Below are positions 47,384 to 59,800 of a stretch of DNA of 64,000 nt, one piece after another (positions within the stretch are counted from its first letter, which is position 1; each line of letters opens with the position of its first letter). A program made the position numbers and the translations under genes. The stretch is from Sialis fuliginosa (taxonomy: Eukaryota > Arthropoda > Insecta > Megaloptera > Sialidae): the NCBI GenBank assembly GCA_961205875.1, contig OY540812.1, positions 33,241,098 to 33,305,097 of the forward strand, in the 5' to 3' direction. Below the pieces are notes generated by a model, which saw only the letters and a list, made by a program, of their open reading frames with translations, was not told the origin of the DNA and ran no database searches.

Positions 47384-47905
47384 TGCCCCATCTGAGCACT
47401 AGGCAGACTTACGGAAATCATTTATTCATGTGTTGTACATCATGGGGAAAATAGTCCCAGCCTCCACACCCGGAGATAAAGGGGTTTAATTCCTTAGTGA
47501 ACATGTAAAGAAAATGTGCATTTTTGCCCCATGTGAGCACTAATAAAATCACCACAGGGAGTTAGTTTATGAAAAGTTAGATAGTGAAAGTGCAATGGGC
47601 AGACGCGTAAGGTGGGGATAAGAGACAGGCAGACGCACTCAAAGATGCATTTTTTTAAAAATTACTCCCATTTGAGCATTGATGAATTTTTTAGGGATGG
47701 CAGTTTTTGATCTGTGGATGACCGAAAAAATAAAGGCAGACGTGTAGGGTGGATATAAGGGGTAGGCAGAAGCACCCAAACATGTAATATTTTTTTTGAA
47801 AATTGCCCCATTTGAACATTGCTGAATTTTTTAGGGATGATAGTTTTTGATCTGTAAAAACCTAAAAAATTCAGGCAGATGAGTAGGGTGGGAAAAGGGT
47901 GAAAA
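47384..47905. repeat. Degenerate tandem array, period near 138 bp
   Basis: The phrase CCCCAT(C/T)TGAGCA recurs near 47386, 47530, 47667 and 47805. GGCAGACG(C/T)GTA recurs at 47598, 47735 and 47874, and TAGTTTTTGATCTGT near 47706 and 47842. Spacings of 137-144 bp give a monomer near 138 bp in about four copies, more alike to the right. It abuts the large foldback. Confidence 0.7.
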
Positions 47906-48302
47906 AGGGTTGAATAATAAGTTGTTTAGAAATTATAATTATAGATTTTTGTTACTGTTTTAAAAATTATTAAGAAAGATTTTTAATTTTCTTAACTGAA
48001 ATGCCATAAAGTATGTAGCTTTTTAATTTTAATGAAGATCGTTTTTTTCCAGAAGAATGGTATTTAAATTTTTTTATTTGTTTAACGAAAAACTTTTAGT
48101 TTATTTTGCCAGAAGAGGTCTATTTTTATTCTACAGAGTTAGTTTATAGACAGGAGAGTTTTGTTCAATCAAGAAGAGTGATTACTTACATTAGTTAAGA
48201 TTATAATTACCAAATCAAAAGGCTGATTATTTGATTGTTTTAAGTTACAACATAAGGTAATTTTGTAATAAAACTGTAATCGATTAGTATTGTAATAAAT
48301 TT

Positions 48303-48689
48303 TCGGGATAAAATTTCAGATCTGAAGTGATCAAATCAGATCGTGATATAGATCTGCATTTTGAGACATCATATTTTTTCACTGGTTTTTGATCTGTGGA
48401 GACCTACAAAGATCTACAATGACCTACAAAGGTCTTCAACGGTCTACAAAGATCTACAATGATCTACAATGATCTCTGAAGATCGTTGTGACGTTTAAAA
48501 TTCATGAATTTTCAACGTTTTAATTTCTATCACGATCTTAAACGACGTTAGATATCTTTGTAGATCGTTGTAGATCTTTGCAAGTCTCCACAGATAAAAA
48601 AACCAGTTAAAAAAATATGATATTGTCTCAAAATGCAAATCTTTCAAGATCTGATTTGATCACTTCAGATCTGAAATTTTTTCCTGGGT
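48303..48689. mobile_element. Hairpin miniature element, GATCTACAA family, copy 2 with expanded centre
   Basis: The arms match copy 1 (CAGATCTGAAGTGATCAAAT and its inverse near 48655-48680). The centre is longer: around 48409-48490 it holds a run of roughly nine-to-twelve-base units of the form GA(T/C)CTACAA(A/T)G, with the inverse units on the other side. The two copies differ mainly in the number of central units. Confidence 0.72.
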
Positions 48690-49548
48690 AATTAAAAATA
48701 CCTAACAGTTTTTTTTATTAAAAACAGGTATGACTGGCTTTAAAAAAGGTAGGCACGTCAGGCTTCTAGCGCTAAATTTCCGGCCAAATAAAATGCCGAG
48801 TTTGGCTTTTTTTGCGTCTGGTAACCTTACATACTGATCAAGTTAATTAAAGCTGTCTAATAAATGAGAGAATGGGAGTGCTTGACATACAGACAGACAG
48901 ACAGACAAACAGAGCGAAACTATAAACAAAAATCGAGATATATACCTAAATCTCGTATCGTCACATTTGCAGCCCTAGTACGATTATTGGCTTAAAACTA
49001 TCAAATTTTGAACTTGACTAAAAATAATCGTTATCATAAAGTACACTCGATCTATCAAGAATATACTAAGGTGATGTAAAGTATGTACTTTAAAATTATT
49101 TATTACTTATTATGAGACTTTATATTATAGCCACGGGTGTTCCATAAGAGGAGGTGGTAAGACGGATATAAATATTGTTTTTCCATTTGCTTGGGGTTTT
49201 AACGATAGCCACCGACAAATATATAAATATTGGCGCACATGTCTTCTCTATATCGGTGTTTACGACCGGGTAGTAAAAGTTTATTTCAAAAGCTGTACTA
49301 TTAGTTTTACATTTAGATGAATGAGACGGAGAAATTATTGAGTATCTACTAGTTATAGGTAACATCAAGAAAGATAGGGAGTGGAAAATTTATCTTTTTC
49401 AATGTAGAATTACTTTGGATTATGGCCGGTAATTGGAACGATAAACAAATCTCAATTATATTTAACTATAGAATAAATGTTGTTATAGTTTACATGAGGG
49501 TTAGTAAAACACAGTTATGTTACAGGATCATTCATTACATGATTTTTG

Positions 49549-50782
49549 ACGTCTAGTGTTTCAGGCCAGATGCTGGGTGGGCATTTCAGAAACTTGATGT
49601 AACGCACTGAGATCAGTTCTGCGCACTAGCGTAAATTTAAAATCAGTATATCTCGATACCGCAGCTACCACGCGGGTTTTGATCTAAAATTATAGATCTC
49701 GATTAGATCTAAGAGGTTCAAGTTCAAATCAAAACATTTAACCAGTTTTAATGAGTGATAAATTTAATATTATAAAAAACAATAACAAAAAATTAAACGT
49801 TGTATGTCCACGATTGCGCTTGTAAATATTAATTAATTGAATTGAAAAAATAATAGTGTATAAGAATATATTCTCTTATGTTCTTAATTTTTGATTAAAG
49901 TTCCACGATTTCGCTTATAAATATTAAATGATTAATCGTTTTTATGTTCGTACAAATCATAGGAACTACAAGTATTATACATATAGTTATATATTTCATT
50001 ATTTAGACTAAGTTTACGGCAACATTTTATGCCCATTTTATAAATATTCAAACGTTTCTGTGTAACAAAAATATCTGCCTTGGGAGCCACGGAACTTTCT
50101 TATACGTAATCCTGACAGTGAACAGTGTACATGATTCTTATTTTATGAAAACATATCTCTAACAAACTAATAAAAAATAGAATAAAATGAATGGGACATT
50201 AACTATAGATAATATTATTCTCTACATTATGTATCAAATTAATTTTTTTTAACGTAATAACTTCACCGAAAACGGATGTTTACCCTTGTCAATTTTTGAA
50301 TTTTCGAATTATTTTTGAAATAAGAAAACATGTTTTAGATAAAAAATATCGAGTATGTTATTAACTATAATTTATTTCCCATACATTTTTTTCCAACATT
50401 TATGATTTAGTCAGAAAGAATTTTTTAAAATAATTATTTAGACTCACCCACACTGTTCACTGTCAGTATTACATATAAGAAAGTCCCATGGTACCTATGG
50501 CAAATACGCACACAGCACACTGTTCAATCTCTGTATAAGAAAGTCCCATGACACTCATGGCAGATATTTCTTCTCTAAAATTAAATTATAAATAATTTTT
50601 TTTTCTTAAAAAATTTGTTTTCTCAAACAAATGAATAGAACATAAATTATAGATAATAACATTACCTACAATTTTTAATTTGACCATTTTTCTCTAATTC
50701 ACACTGTTTCAAAGTAATTCGAAAAATTCAAAAATCGAGCTTAGTAGTTCGTATTCAAATCTCGACCCAGTCATACCCATTT
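49549..50782. repeat. Dispersed repeat B, copy 3, split by another element
   Basis: The left part, 49549-50072, follows copies 1 and 2. The matching tail (CTCGACCCAGTCATACCC) resumes at about 50.76 kb. The 0.7 kb between is the CTGCCATGGGTGCC family element. Confidence 0.6.
50073..50745. mobile_element. CTGCCATGGGTGCC element inserted in repeat B
   Basis: Inverted ATCTGCC(T/A)TGGGAGCC-type ends with ACTTTCTTATA close by lie at 50073 and about 50565, with another inner copy near 50.47-50.50 kb. The right flank to 50745 matches, inverted, the region 35.9-36.1 kb. Related copies lie at 42194-42381 and about 35895-36270. Confidence 0.55.
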
Positions 50783-50784
50783 TT

Positions 50785-51090
50785 AAGGTTCCGAAGAAAC
50801 CCTATTAAGCTCACTTTGTCTGTCCGTCCTTTTCAATCAAAGCAAAATGTCTCGTAAACTATATAAACTAGAAACTGAAATTTTTACTATTTTTACTACT
50901 GTAAAATGATGCCCTCTAGGCTTTAGTGAGACTACCAACGACAAAAACTAAAGTCAAGAATATCATTTCAAATTTTTCATATCTAGGCATGTGGGATGTA
51001 TGTATGTATGTATTTTTATATTTTTTTCTAACTTAAAAATGTACCTGTGACAGCAAACAGTCCACGTACGTACGTACTTTGGAACACTTA
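50785..51090. mobile_element. GGGTTCCGAAG element, copy 2 (internally shortened)
   Basis: It starts AAGGTTCCGAAGAAACCC and ends CTTTGGAACACTTA. It keeps the ACTACCAACGACAAA landmark but lacks the middle part present in copies 1 and 3. It abuts the end of a dispersed repeat B copy at 50.78 kb. Confidence 0.6.
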
Positions 51091-51889
51091 TGGAATATAT
51101 CAGTGTATGTCTTGGAGTTAACATAACATCATACAAGTATTGTCTATAATAAAACGTTAATTAATTTAGGAAAATTAAACCCATTTTATTTTTATGGAAT
51201 GTTAGTGTAAAATCGGACAATTTAAAAAACACGTTTCAAAATTTTTTAAATGTTATGTAGACAAAACAATTTATTATACTTTTTGGATACAACAAAAATG
51301 GCAAATATATTTTTGCCATCAAGTTGAAGAACCAATACTCTAAAATGTATATCAAACAAATGGGAAAACCCAATTACCCCTCACATCCTTCTCCCCACTT
51401 ACCCTATATCTTTCTATTAAAACTCACAGGCTAGCTATGGACGTTTGTTGACGTAATAAGAGCAAAGTACATTATTCTTGAGTCTTTAGACTCTAGACAG
51501 AAACATAGTATATCTACGAACTATCAATCTACATAATTCTGTTATTTATTTTATATTAGTGATATTCAAACATATCTAATATACTGAACTATGAGTTTTG
51601 CCCGTACTTTTATTGACAGTACGCTGAGCTAATACTAGTAGTTTAGCTCTGTATATTACATACATCATTAATATAGAAGTAAGTAGAATAGAGTATTAAG
51701 TATTTACTTATTTTGCAATAAAAAGATTAAACGGTTATTCCATTGTTGTCATCGATCATTTTGATTTTTACAAATATGTTTTAGTACAAGTCAAAAGATT
51801 TCACTTCCTCGCCATATCGAACATACGAGAAGCTTTGTGTTCGTTTTAAAATGAAAAAAAATTGTTCTCCGATTTCAAAATTTAATCTT

Positions 51890-52195
51890 TTCGTTTCAGA
51901 TCTAGACAAACACTTTTCGTTCCATGTCTGTCTATCTGTCTGTCCCCTGAATCCTTGTCACACGCATAACTCATGAACCACTGATCCGATATTAATGAAA
52001 CTTGGTTGGATGGTTGGGTCTGGTTTGAGGACGATAAAAATTAATAACATCGTGTGTAAGGAGGAGGGGTGATATCCCACAACAGTTATTTTTTTAAGAT
52101 ATCTCAAAAACGACACATGTTACGTGAAAATTTTATAGAATCTTTTTGTAGAAATGTAGAGCATTCTATTTTCTATAATATAGGTCATCAAAATG
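51890..52195. repeat. Dispersed repeat D, copy 2 (inverted)
   Basis: It contains TTCGTTCCATGTCTGTC, ACGCATAACTCATGAACCAC and CTTTTTGTAGAAATG, inverse counterparts of copy 1. Confidence 0.55.
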
Positions 52196-55100
52196 TTTGT
52201 TGTAAAATATTTCCATACAAATAAAAGATTTATCTCAATTTGCTTTAAAAAACAGTCATTTTTTAAATAGCTATTTACTTTGACATATTAAATGTCATTT
52301 TGACGTTTGCATTGTAGAAAGAAAAAAAACTCAAAAAATTAAAAATATACGAAAAAATATTCGCGTAATACATCGAATAAATATTTTTTAATAAAATTGA
52401 ATGTGAAATTTAACACAAGGAAGCACTGTAATTTATTTGGCAGATGTTTTTTTAGCGGTATTTAGTTCGAAAAAATGTCCTACTTATTGTTAGAAAATAT
52501 CACCTTGTGAAAATTTTACGTACTTTTTTCAAGACAAAATATCTATAAAAAAGACTATCAAAGAGTAAAATTTTGAGAATAATTATATAAAATGTACTAT
52601 ATCAATGAACAAAAAAGTGTGTAGATAATTCAATTTGCTCTTGATACGTTACTAGAGATGAAATCAATTACAGTGGATGTTATAGTTTTTAATGAAATTA
52701 TCAAGTTACACAAATAACTATTATATATTCAAATATATATAACAAATATATTCTTTATCACCAGTTTATCGAAGTTTCATTATTTTATAGAAAAACTGCA
52801 ACCGCGCAGTCTGCAATGACTTTAACATAAACTTCTATCATTGTATTTTTTATTTTAATGCCTCCGGTATTTTTAATTTTACTGACGAGCATATTCAATT
52901 GTTTTATAAGTTCTTTTGCTTTGTATATTATATAGACTTTTTTATTGTTTCAAGAAAAATTTTATCTTCATTAATTTCCATTTGAATTTGTAAATATTTA
53001 TATAGCATTTATTACTGTTATATGTTTTATGTTTAATTAATTACAGTTAATTAATAAGTAAACAGATTTGGAAATAATTAATATACTGAATCATTATTTT
53101 ATTACTCTTATCTAGCTGTGTTGTTAAGGATTTTTGAAAAATATAATTAAATTATTTTAGATCTTATTGTTCAATATTTAGACAGCGTACTACGCAAGAT
53201 TTGATTTACTATTATCGTTACTGCTTAATCCTAATGTTACCTAACGTAACAAAATATATACTAAAATTTGGGAAAGAACATAAATATGAATTTAAAAAAA
53301 CACGTAAATCAGATAAGTGGTTCTCGAGTGATAGCGCACTAACGGATAGACAGACAGAGAAAATTTAGCACGAGGAAGCACTGTGCATTTACTTTGCAGA
53401 TGTTTTTTAAATTAAATTCGAGCTTCAATTGTTATTTGGTTATAAATGTGCTTATTTAAAGACAGTCGATAAATGTTTTTTACTAGTGCCATGAGAATTT
53501 TATCGATGCTTTACTACTATGCCCGACTGCCCTCAGGGTTAGCGCCCCTTTCTGTGCACATATTGATATTATTGCAGATAACAGAGCCCATATACGTTTA
53601 TGTATTTAATGTCCGTATCTCGTACTGCTGTAGCAAAGCAAGATGTTTACCGTTCTTGGAAACATGGTTCTGATGTACTTATTTTTAATGTTATTATTAT
53701 TTTTAACTAATGGATAAGGGAATATCATCCAAGAGAAATCTGGTTATACATATACATACATAGATACATGTATGTATATCATGAATAACTTTGATTATGT
53801 AACAATAATAATAACATAAGTTATTTTTTTGTCAATTTGTAAAATGTTTCAAAAGGTATTTTAATTATTTTTCAAAAAATTCAAGCATATTTTTATATCG
53901 CCTATTAACTAATTGTAAATGTATTTATAAAATAAGTTCGACAACATACAAAATGGAAAAAAATAGTTAACTTTATGGAGAACCATACATGACTTCCATG
54001 TTCTGTAATATATTTTAAAATAATTTTTAATATTTTTATGAAACATTTCAATGGGATTTGTCAGAAATAAAACTCACCTTTTAGGAGAGCGGTTTGCTGC
54101 CATAAAGACGCTTAGATATGTCGTGACTAAGATATGGTGGAATCGATAGCTAGTACCTAGACCTACATTTTCGTCTATTTTTTTTTAAATTTGGTTGCGT
54201 AGAACTTTTTTAAATCGCAAAAAAGGTTGTTTTTTGCGTTTTTATAAATTTATTATTTTTCAACATAAACTCGTATTTTTCCTCCTTTTAAGTTGGGTTA
54301 AAAAATATTTAAACATGGTCTTACATAGTTCTTACCGAAAGTAGTGGTGTAGTTTTTAAACATCCCACATGGCTTAATTTGTTATAAATAAATTATTTAT
54401 TAAAAAAAAGTTGAAAATACAGTTTTTTTAAACGCTTGGGGAGTCGTGGAAATTTTCAAGTTTATTTTTTTTAAATTATAACACTATGAAGTATTAGTTG
54501 AAAAATAAATGTTCTGTAAAAAAATAGATTTTTTCAAGCACTACAAAAAAATGGCAAGCGCTTTAAAATATGGAATGCCGCGCGATGCTGTGGGACGCGT
54601 TTAGTTCGAGCGTAACCTCAGCGCTCGCTTAACAAAACACATCTAACTCTAAGAGGAATTTAAAAAATAAAATAAAACTGAAAAGAGGGGAACTTATACC
54701 CCAAAATAACTTTACGTACCTATAAAACTTTCGAAAATATTTGAAAAACCTCGTTTTTTGTACCATTGAACCCATTTTTGGGATAGAAGCTTCCTTTTTA
54801 ACAGTGTAATATTATTTTTATTTTAATGTTCCAATTATTGGATTGGTTTTTGTTTTATTCCAGTGTTTTTTTTTTGTCTCCAAGCACTTAATCTGCTTTT
54901 ATTTCGGACACGATTTTTCGACGGTAATTACAATAGTTCCATTTCTTTCAGAACATGGAATAATATAAATAAGTTTTTATAAGATATTTATGATTGAGTA
55001 GTAGATAAATAAATAAAAAATAATTGGTATGTTCAATTTCTGAACACCACATACTTTAAAAATGATATAAATAAAAAATAAATCGTAAAAAAATATTACA

Positions 55101-55710
55101 TAAAAATTATTTTTAAAACTATAAAACTGGCGTTAGAAGTTAGTATCAACTATGTAGTATTATGCCCGTTAAATGATGTCCACATTTTTTATAGATCTTG
55201 TTAAATTAAGCGAACCTCTTCACGTATTCAAAATGATGCCTGACGTCTTTTTATTAAGCAATAAAAAGTGACCCTAAAGTATTTGCTAGTCGGGACATAT
55301 GCGAATATTTTACTTTTAAGGCCGTCATTTATGACGTAGTCACCGTTTTGTGAACGACACACATTTGCAATATGTTTTATATGAATTTAGAATAAGTTAT
55401 GTTATACTGCTGATTTATATTACATGTTTACTGGTTACCTTATGCTTTACGATCTAAAATTGGGCTATGTTTTTTGATGTATATAAATTTCATGTTTTCC
55501 ATTCAACCAGGTTTATTGAGCTTGTCAGAATATTTATTGATTAAAAATATACACATAAATTTAGTAATAGATGTAATAAATAATGAATTTATATTCAATT
55601 TACTAACTGTCAAGAAAATCAATGTTCTATCAACTGTTTTCCGAGATGAAAGTCACATTACCGCTATTTCAGTCAGTATTTCATTACGTATTGCAGTAGA
55701 CATTTGTAGA
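52196..55710. other. No gene supported
   Basis: AT-rich, with a truncated inverted repeat E at about 53140-53360. A G+C patch at 54.58-54.64 kb (GATGCTGTGGGACGCGTTT) has no frame. A donor-like AAAAGGTGAGTTTTATTTCT on the minus strand at about 54.07 kb follows a short ATG frame, but the same text recurs at 25.06 kb and so belongs to a repeat. Confidence 0.4.
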
Positions 55711-55865
55711 TATGGTACTGGCGCCAGTTATGGCCGCTAGAAGAGCAAGGTTTACTATTTTTGTGATTGACGGGATTCTTTTTTGTAATTATCATGAACT
55801 CATGTTACTAATAAAACTAGTAACTCTTTATTTAATCAATTTAATTACCAAAGTCAGCAACTAAT
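55711..55865. repeat. ATAAGGTACTGG family, partial copy
   Basis: It starts TATGGTACTGGCGCCAGTTA and includes ACTCATGTTACTAATAAAAC. The frame that ends here (55474-55740) is not called as a gene. Confidence 0.5.
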
Positions 55866-56325
55866 TTAGCACGAGGAAACACTGTGCATTTACTTGCCAG
55901 ATATTTTTTTAAGTGTAATTAAATAAACAAGTTGTCACGAGTCGACAAAAAAACTAACTTCGCGAACATTCGAGAAAATCAAAATTTTTATAATTATAAT
56001 AGAAAGTTTAATGGAAAATGCTATTTAAAAAAGCCCCCCCACACCCCTCCAAGTGGTATAAGTAAGATAAGGGTCATGCAAAATATATACGAATGAACAC
56101 TTTCGTTTGTATGTAAATGGTCCCCCAGTCGTTTTATGAATAATGAGAAGGCATTTTTAAATTTTAAACTTTTTAAATACTGAAAATTTTGGGAACTGAA
56201 GAGAGAGAAAAGGTCACTCAATTGTACCAAAGAGCAAAAATGTCATTTGAAAACAATTGATAATTTTTTAAATGCAGGGCTAAAAAATGTTCTCTACTCA
56301 TCCCCTCAAAAAAAAACAAGCTTAG

Positions 56326-56590
56326 GGTGGGGTGAGACCCTTTAGGTCCACACAATCAACTTCCCAACACGGTATGATTATAAATACTTAAATACTGATT
56401 ATTTATTGTTTCCGTATAGTTTATGTGAATATTTTTTTAATATGTACATGAAAAATTTGTATTTTTTATTATGAATATTTGTTTTCTAATATCCTAATGT
56501 CAATAATATAACACACATTTTTAGAATAACTAATTTGACAATTTAAATTTATTTGTATTTGTTTCCAAGGCAACATGAATTATAGACTTA
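56326..56590. repeat. Inverted-arm repeat, left copy
   Basis: GGTCCACACAATCAACTTCC and TTCTAATATCCTAATGTCAA match, inverted, the right copy at 57868-58040. Simple AC repeats ((CA)n, 56.84-56.86 kb) lie beyond it. Confidence 0.6.
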
Positions 56591-57238
56591 TTTATTAGTA
56601 TTTAAAATTCTAATTTTTATTATTTGTATTGTAGAAAATTTATGCTATGTTTCAAGTAAATCCGACCAAAAAAAAACTTTACACCCTTTTTTTACCCCCT
56701 TAGGGGTTGAATTTCGAAAAATCCTTTCTTTCAGATCATAATCACGTCAAGACGCTTCGATTGGTACCCCAACGAAGTCAATAGCATTTTTATTTACGAG
56801 ATTTCGTGAACGTAAAAAATGACACGCACATACGTACATACATACACACACACACACAGACATCTTTCTGAAAATAGTGTAAATATACTAACAATAAGTG
56901 ATCTTGAAACATATAAATATGTTGTAATTTTTTATTTTGATTTTCGGACCGATTACAATAACTTTCAGTTTGGAAGTTAAAAATACCGCTACGCCACAAA
57001 TTCACACGGGGCGATGTTCCTGTAAAATCACATGTACAGATGACTTACACTATTAAGTACTCTGGTACCAAAGTAAGCAGATTAGTATTTTAGAGATAGT
57101 TGCTTTAGTATGTCTAATAGCACACATTAAAACAAATATTTTTTTTATATTTACATAAACTAGTTTATATATGTATATAAATAAAAATCAAGTACGTACC
57201 GTACGTATGTACCTTCTCTGATCTACTTGCAGTGAGCG

Positions 57239-57377
57239 CTACTTTATCGATAATAACATTCGTTTATCCTGGGTACGAACCATGTGCCTGTTCAAAGGCA
57301 TTTCATATTCTATTTCAGTGTCGATCAATTCTTGCTGCTTACGTAGGCTCGATTCATAGCCGCCGTTGTTCTCGTGG
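57239..57377 (-). CDS. Terminal coding exon of an unidentified minus-strand gene
   Basis: After a good acceptor (TTTTTATTTGCAG) one frame stays open for 45 codons to TAG. The peptide is hydrophilic and charged, beginning HENNGGYESSLRKQQEL and continuing DTEIEYEMPL; its C-terminus is KRMLLSIK. This looks like the cytoplasmic tail or C-terminal end of a larger protein. The first base (57377) completes a codon from the previous exon, so that exon should end with two bases of a codon. Base composition is markedly richer in G and C than its flanks. I do not recognise the family, and no upstream exon could be confirmed between 57.4 and 64 kb. It lies between two inverted repeat arms, so capture by a transposon is an alternative. 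Confidence 0.5.
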
Positions 57378-57867
57378 CTGCAAATAAAAAGCGAAAGTTA
57401 AAAATAATATCTACGTTACGCCAGAATTCAGTCTCCCTCCTTCAATGGGATGCGTTAGGTGAATTTTAAAAGATATAAAATGTGCCAAATGGCTGAAACT
57501 AATTTATTGTTTCTTTAAGAATAAGTCATTTTTTAAACTACATATTTTGCCAACTATCGTTGATTAATGAATATTTTTAATATAAGATGCAAGTCAAAGC
57601 GACTAATAATAATCAGTCTTTGTATTAATATGAAGATAAAAAAATGGGTGTGACTGTGTCGGGATGCAGAGTCGAAGGATTGACGTGAATACGTGGAGGT
57701 GGGGTTAAATAAAACTCGAAAACGTTTGAATATTTGTAAAAAAAATATCCTACAATACAAATAATGAAACATGTATTTCAGTATTAATTTTTTATATGTG
57801 CCTAAACATCCATTGAAGGAGTGAAAACCATTCTCAAAAATATATAATACTAATAAATACGTTTACT

Positions 57868-58040
57868 AATTCATACTGCCTTGAAAACAAATGCAATTAA
57901 ATTCAAATTGTCAGATTAGTTATTTTAAAAATGTGTATTATATTATTGGCATTAGGATATTTGATAACTACATAATAAAAAAAATTCATGTTGGGAAGTT
58001 GGTGGTGTGGATCTAAAAGGTCTCACTCCACTGCTTGTTT
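57868..58040. repeat. Inverted-arm repeat, right copy
   Basis: CCTTGAAAACAAATGCAATT and GGCATTAGGATATTTGATAA face the left copy at 56326-56590. GGGAAGTTGGTGGTGTGGAT lies at the outer end. The pair could be the ends of one 1.7-kb element or two opposite insertions. Confidence 0.6.
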
Positions 58041-59297
58041 GACTCGCGGAATTAGTTTGAAGACCACTGTTGTAGAGTAATATAAGTAGACAGAAGTCAT
58101 TTAGTTTTTACGTATTGTTTTTATAAATAGAATAAAAGTGTATACAGAATTGAGAAACTGAGGAATTATCAGAAATAAATATAAAATCTAAGAAAATAAA
58201 TACCTACATCCAACTTTTATAAAAGAAATCATTAGTAAGAACTTTCAACAAAAACGAATCAATTAAAAGTGGAATAAAATTTTATATTTATTTAAGTAAA
58301 AACATTTCGTTTGCACTTTAACAGTTCACTAGCTACTGTTTTATAGCGTGCTGCTACCCAAAGTGTTTCGGAATCGGAATAACACAAAGTCTTTCCATTT
58401 TCCAGTTGAATTAATTACACCGTTTTTGTTTATTAAACCAAATTAAGAACAAACCGTCGAAATTGCACAAATAATAAAACATCAAATCTTAATTTAAACA
58501 TTAAACAGACTCGTTTCAACGAAATCCAGAAACCGTAATATCTGAGTTAAACATTGGCCCAACCCCCGTTTTTAAGTACCTACCCTAAACAATTCCATTA
58601 GTCGACAAAGTTAAATAAAACAATTTATACAGAACAAATAACAATATATACCTTCCTTGCCAACTTTCAGTATAGCTTTGTTAAAACAAGTTTTAAATTT
58701 CGGCTATGAACTTCTCTCGAATCAGGGGATGGGATGGGGAGAGGGATGAATTGGGGAAGGCGCAGATTGTCTTTCGCACGCAAAGGGTAGAGTAAATATC
58801 CCAAGGGGTGGCCCAACCGTCCCAAAACAATCTGCAGTAGAAAAATAAATTATTATCAAAGACAACATAAGAGTTTGCCTACATTTTATCTTTTATTTAA
58901 ATCTTGATTCTTCAACATTATAACTGTACCATTATAAAAATAAATTTATTCCGTAACGTAAATGCAATATTTATTCTTCATTCTTCGGGTGTTTGTGTTT
59001 TAAAAAAAAAAGTACAGTTCTTCTCTAAAATAAATTTGATCTTTCTTAGCAAGAAATATACATAGGTACGTCTTATCTGTAAAAAGTATGCATTGCATTT
59101 TTAAATTTTTATACAATGAGCAGGATTTGTATCAGTAGGGTTTTTTATCAAATATTATGTCTCGCCCGCATAAGTTTTCTGTGCCAAATTCAACTTGACG
59201 AGCTAAAATAAAAATTAATATCAAAATTAAAATAAATATTTGTTTATGACTATTTATTGTATCCTCATGTTTATAAATAAAATTATTAAAAACATAG
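58041..59297. other. No gene confirmed; one GC-rich block
   Basis: The block at about 58.70-58.83 kb (GGGGATGGGATGGGGAGAGG) has a good minus-strand acceptor (TTTTTCTACTGCAG). All three frames hit a stop before the nearest donor, so it is at most an untranslated exon. A minus-strand frame of 22 codons follows TTTTTATTTTAG at 59.20 kb, but it is too short to call. Confidence 0.4.
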
Positions 59298-59800
59298 ATA
59301 AGGTAGTAGCACCAGTCTTAGCCCCAGTAATGGCAAATTTTTAATGAAATGTACTGAATTAGAAATATGTTATGTGTTGATATTTGATTACTACCATTTC
59401 TGAATATTGATCTATATACATTTAACTGTCTTACAGCGTGATTTGATGACAATCGGCCAATAGGTGTCAAAATGGTGGACATTTAAACTAATTATTAGTA
59501 TGATTTATTCATTAATTATTATATTATCATAGCAACTGCTTTACATTGTTTCAAATTTGACGATTCTTTCTTTTATATCTTTTGTGCCGTAGTACTTATC
59601 ATTTTGTAATCATTGGCAAGTGTCCATTACTGCGTGCTCATTACTGGTTTTACATAAACAAAATAAAAGGCTATAATTTAAAAAACAAACTATATTTGCG
59701 GACTTTGGTACTTAAATTGATTAAATAAAGAGTTACTTGTTATATTAGTAACATGAGTTCATGGGAATTACAAAAAACAAGCCAATTAATCCAAAAAAAC
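59298..59800. mobile_element. ATAAGGTACTGG family, long copy
   Basis: It begins ATAAGGTAGTAGCACCAGTC and runs through TGATGACAATCGGCCAATAG and GTAACATGAGTTCATGGGAA. The right end is not preserved as a clear inverse. Confidence 0.5.

Noticed and set aside
54061..54125. Short minus-strand ATG frame ending at AAAAG|GTGAGT
   Set aside because: The donor-like text recurs at about 25.06 kb, so it belongs to a dispersed repeat.
59132..59202. 22-codon minus-strand frame after TTTTTATTTTAG, ending in TGA
   Set aside because: It is too short to separate from chance, and its phase does not match that required by the 57.2-kb exon as an alternative end.
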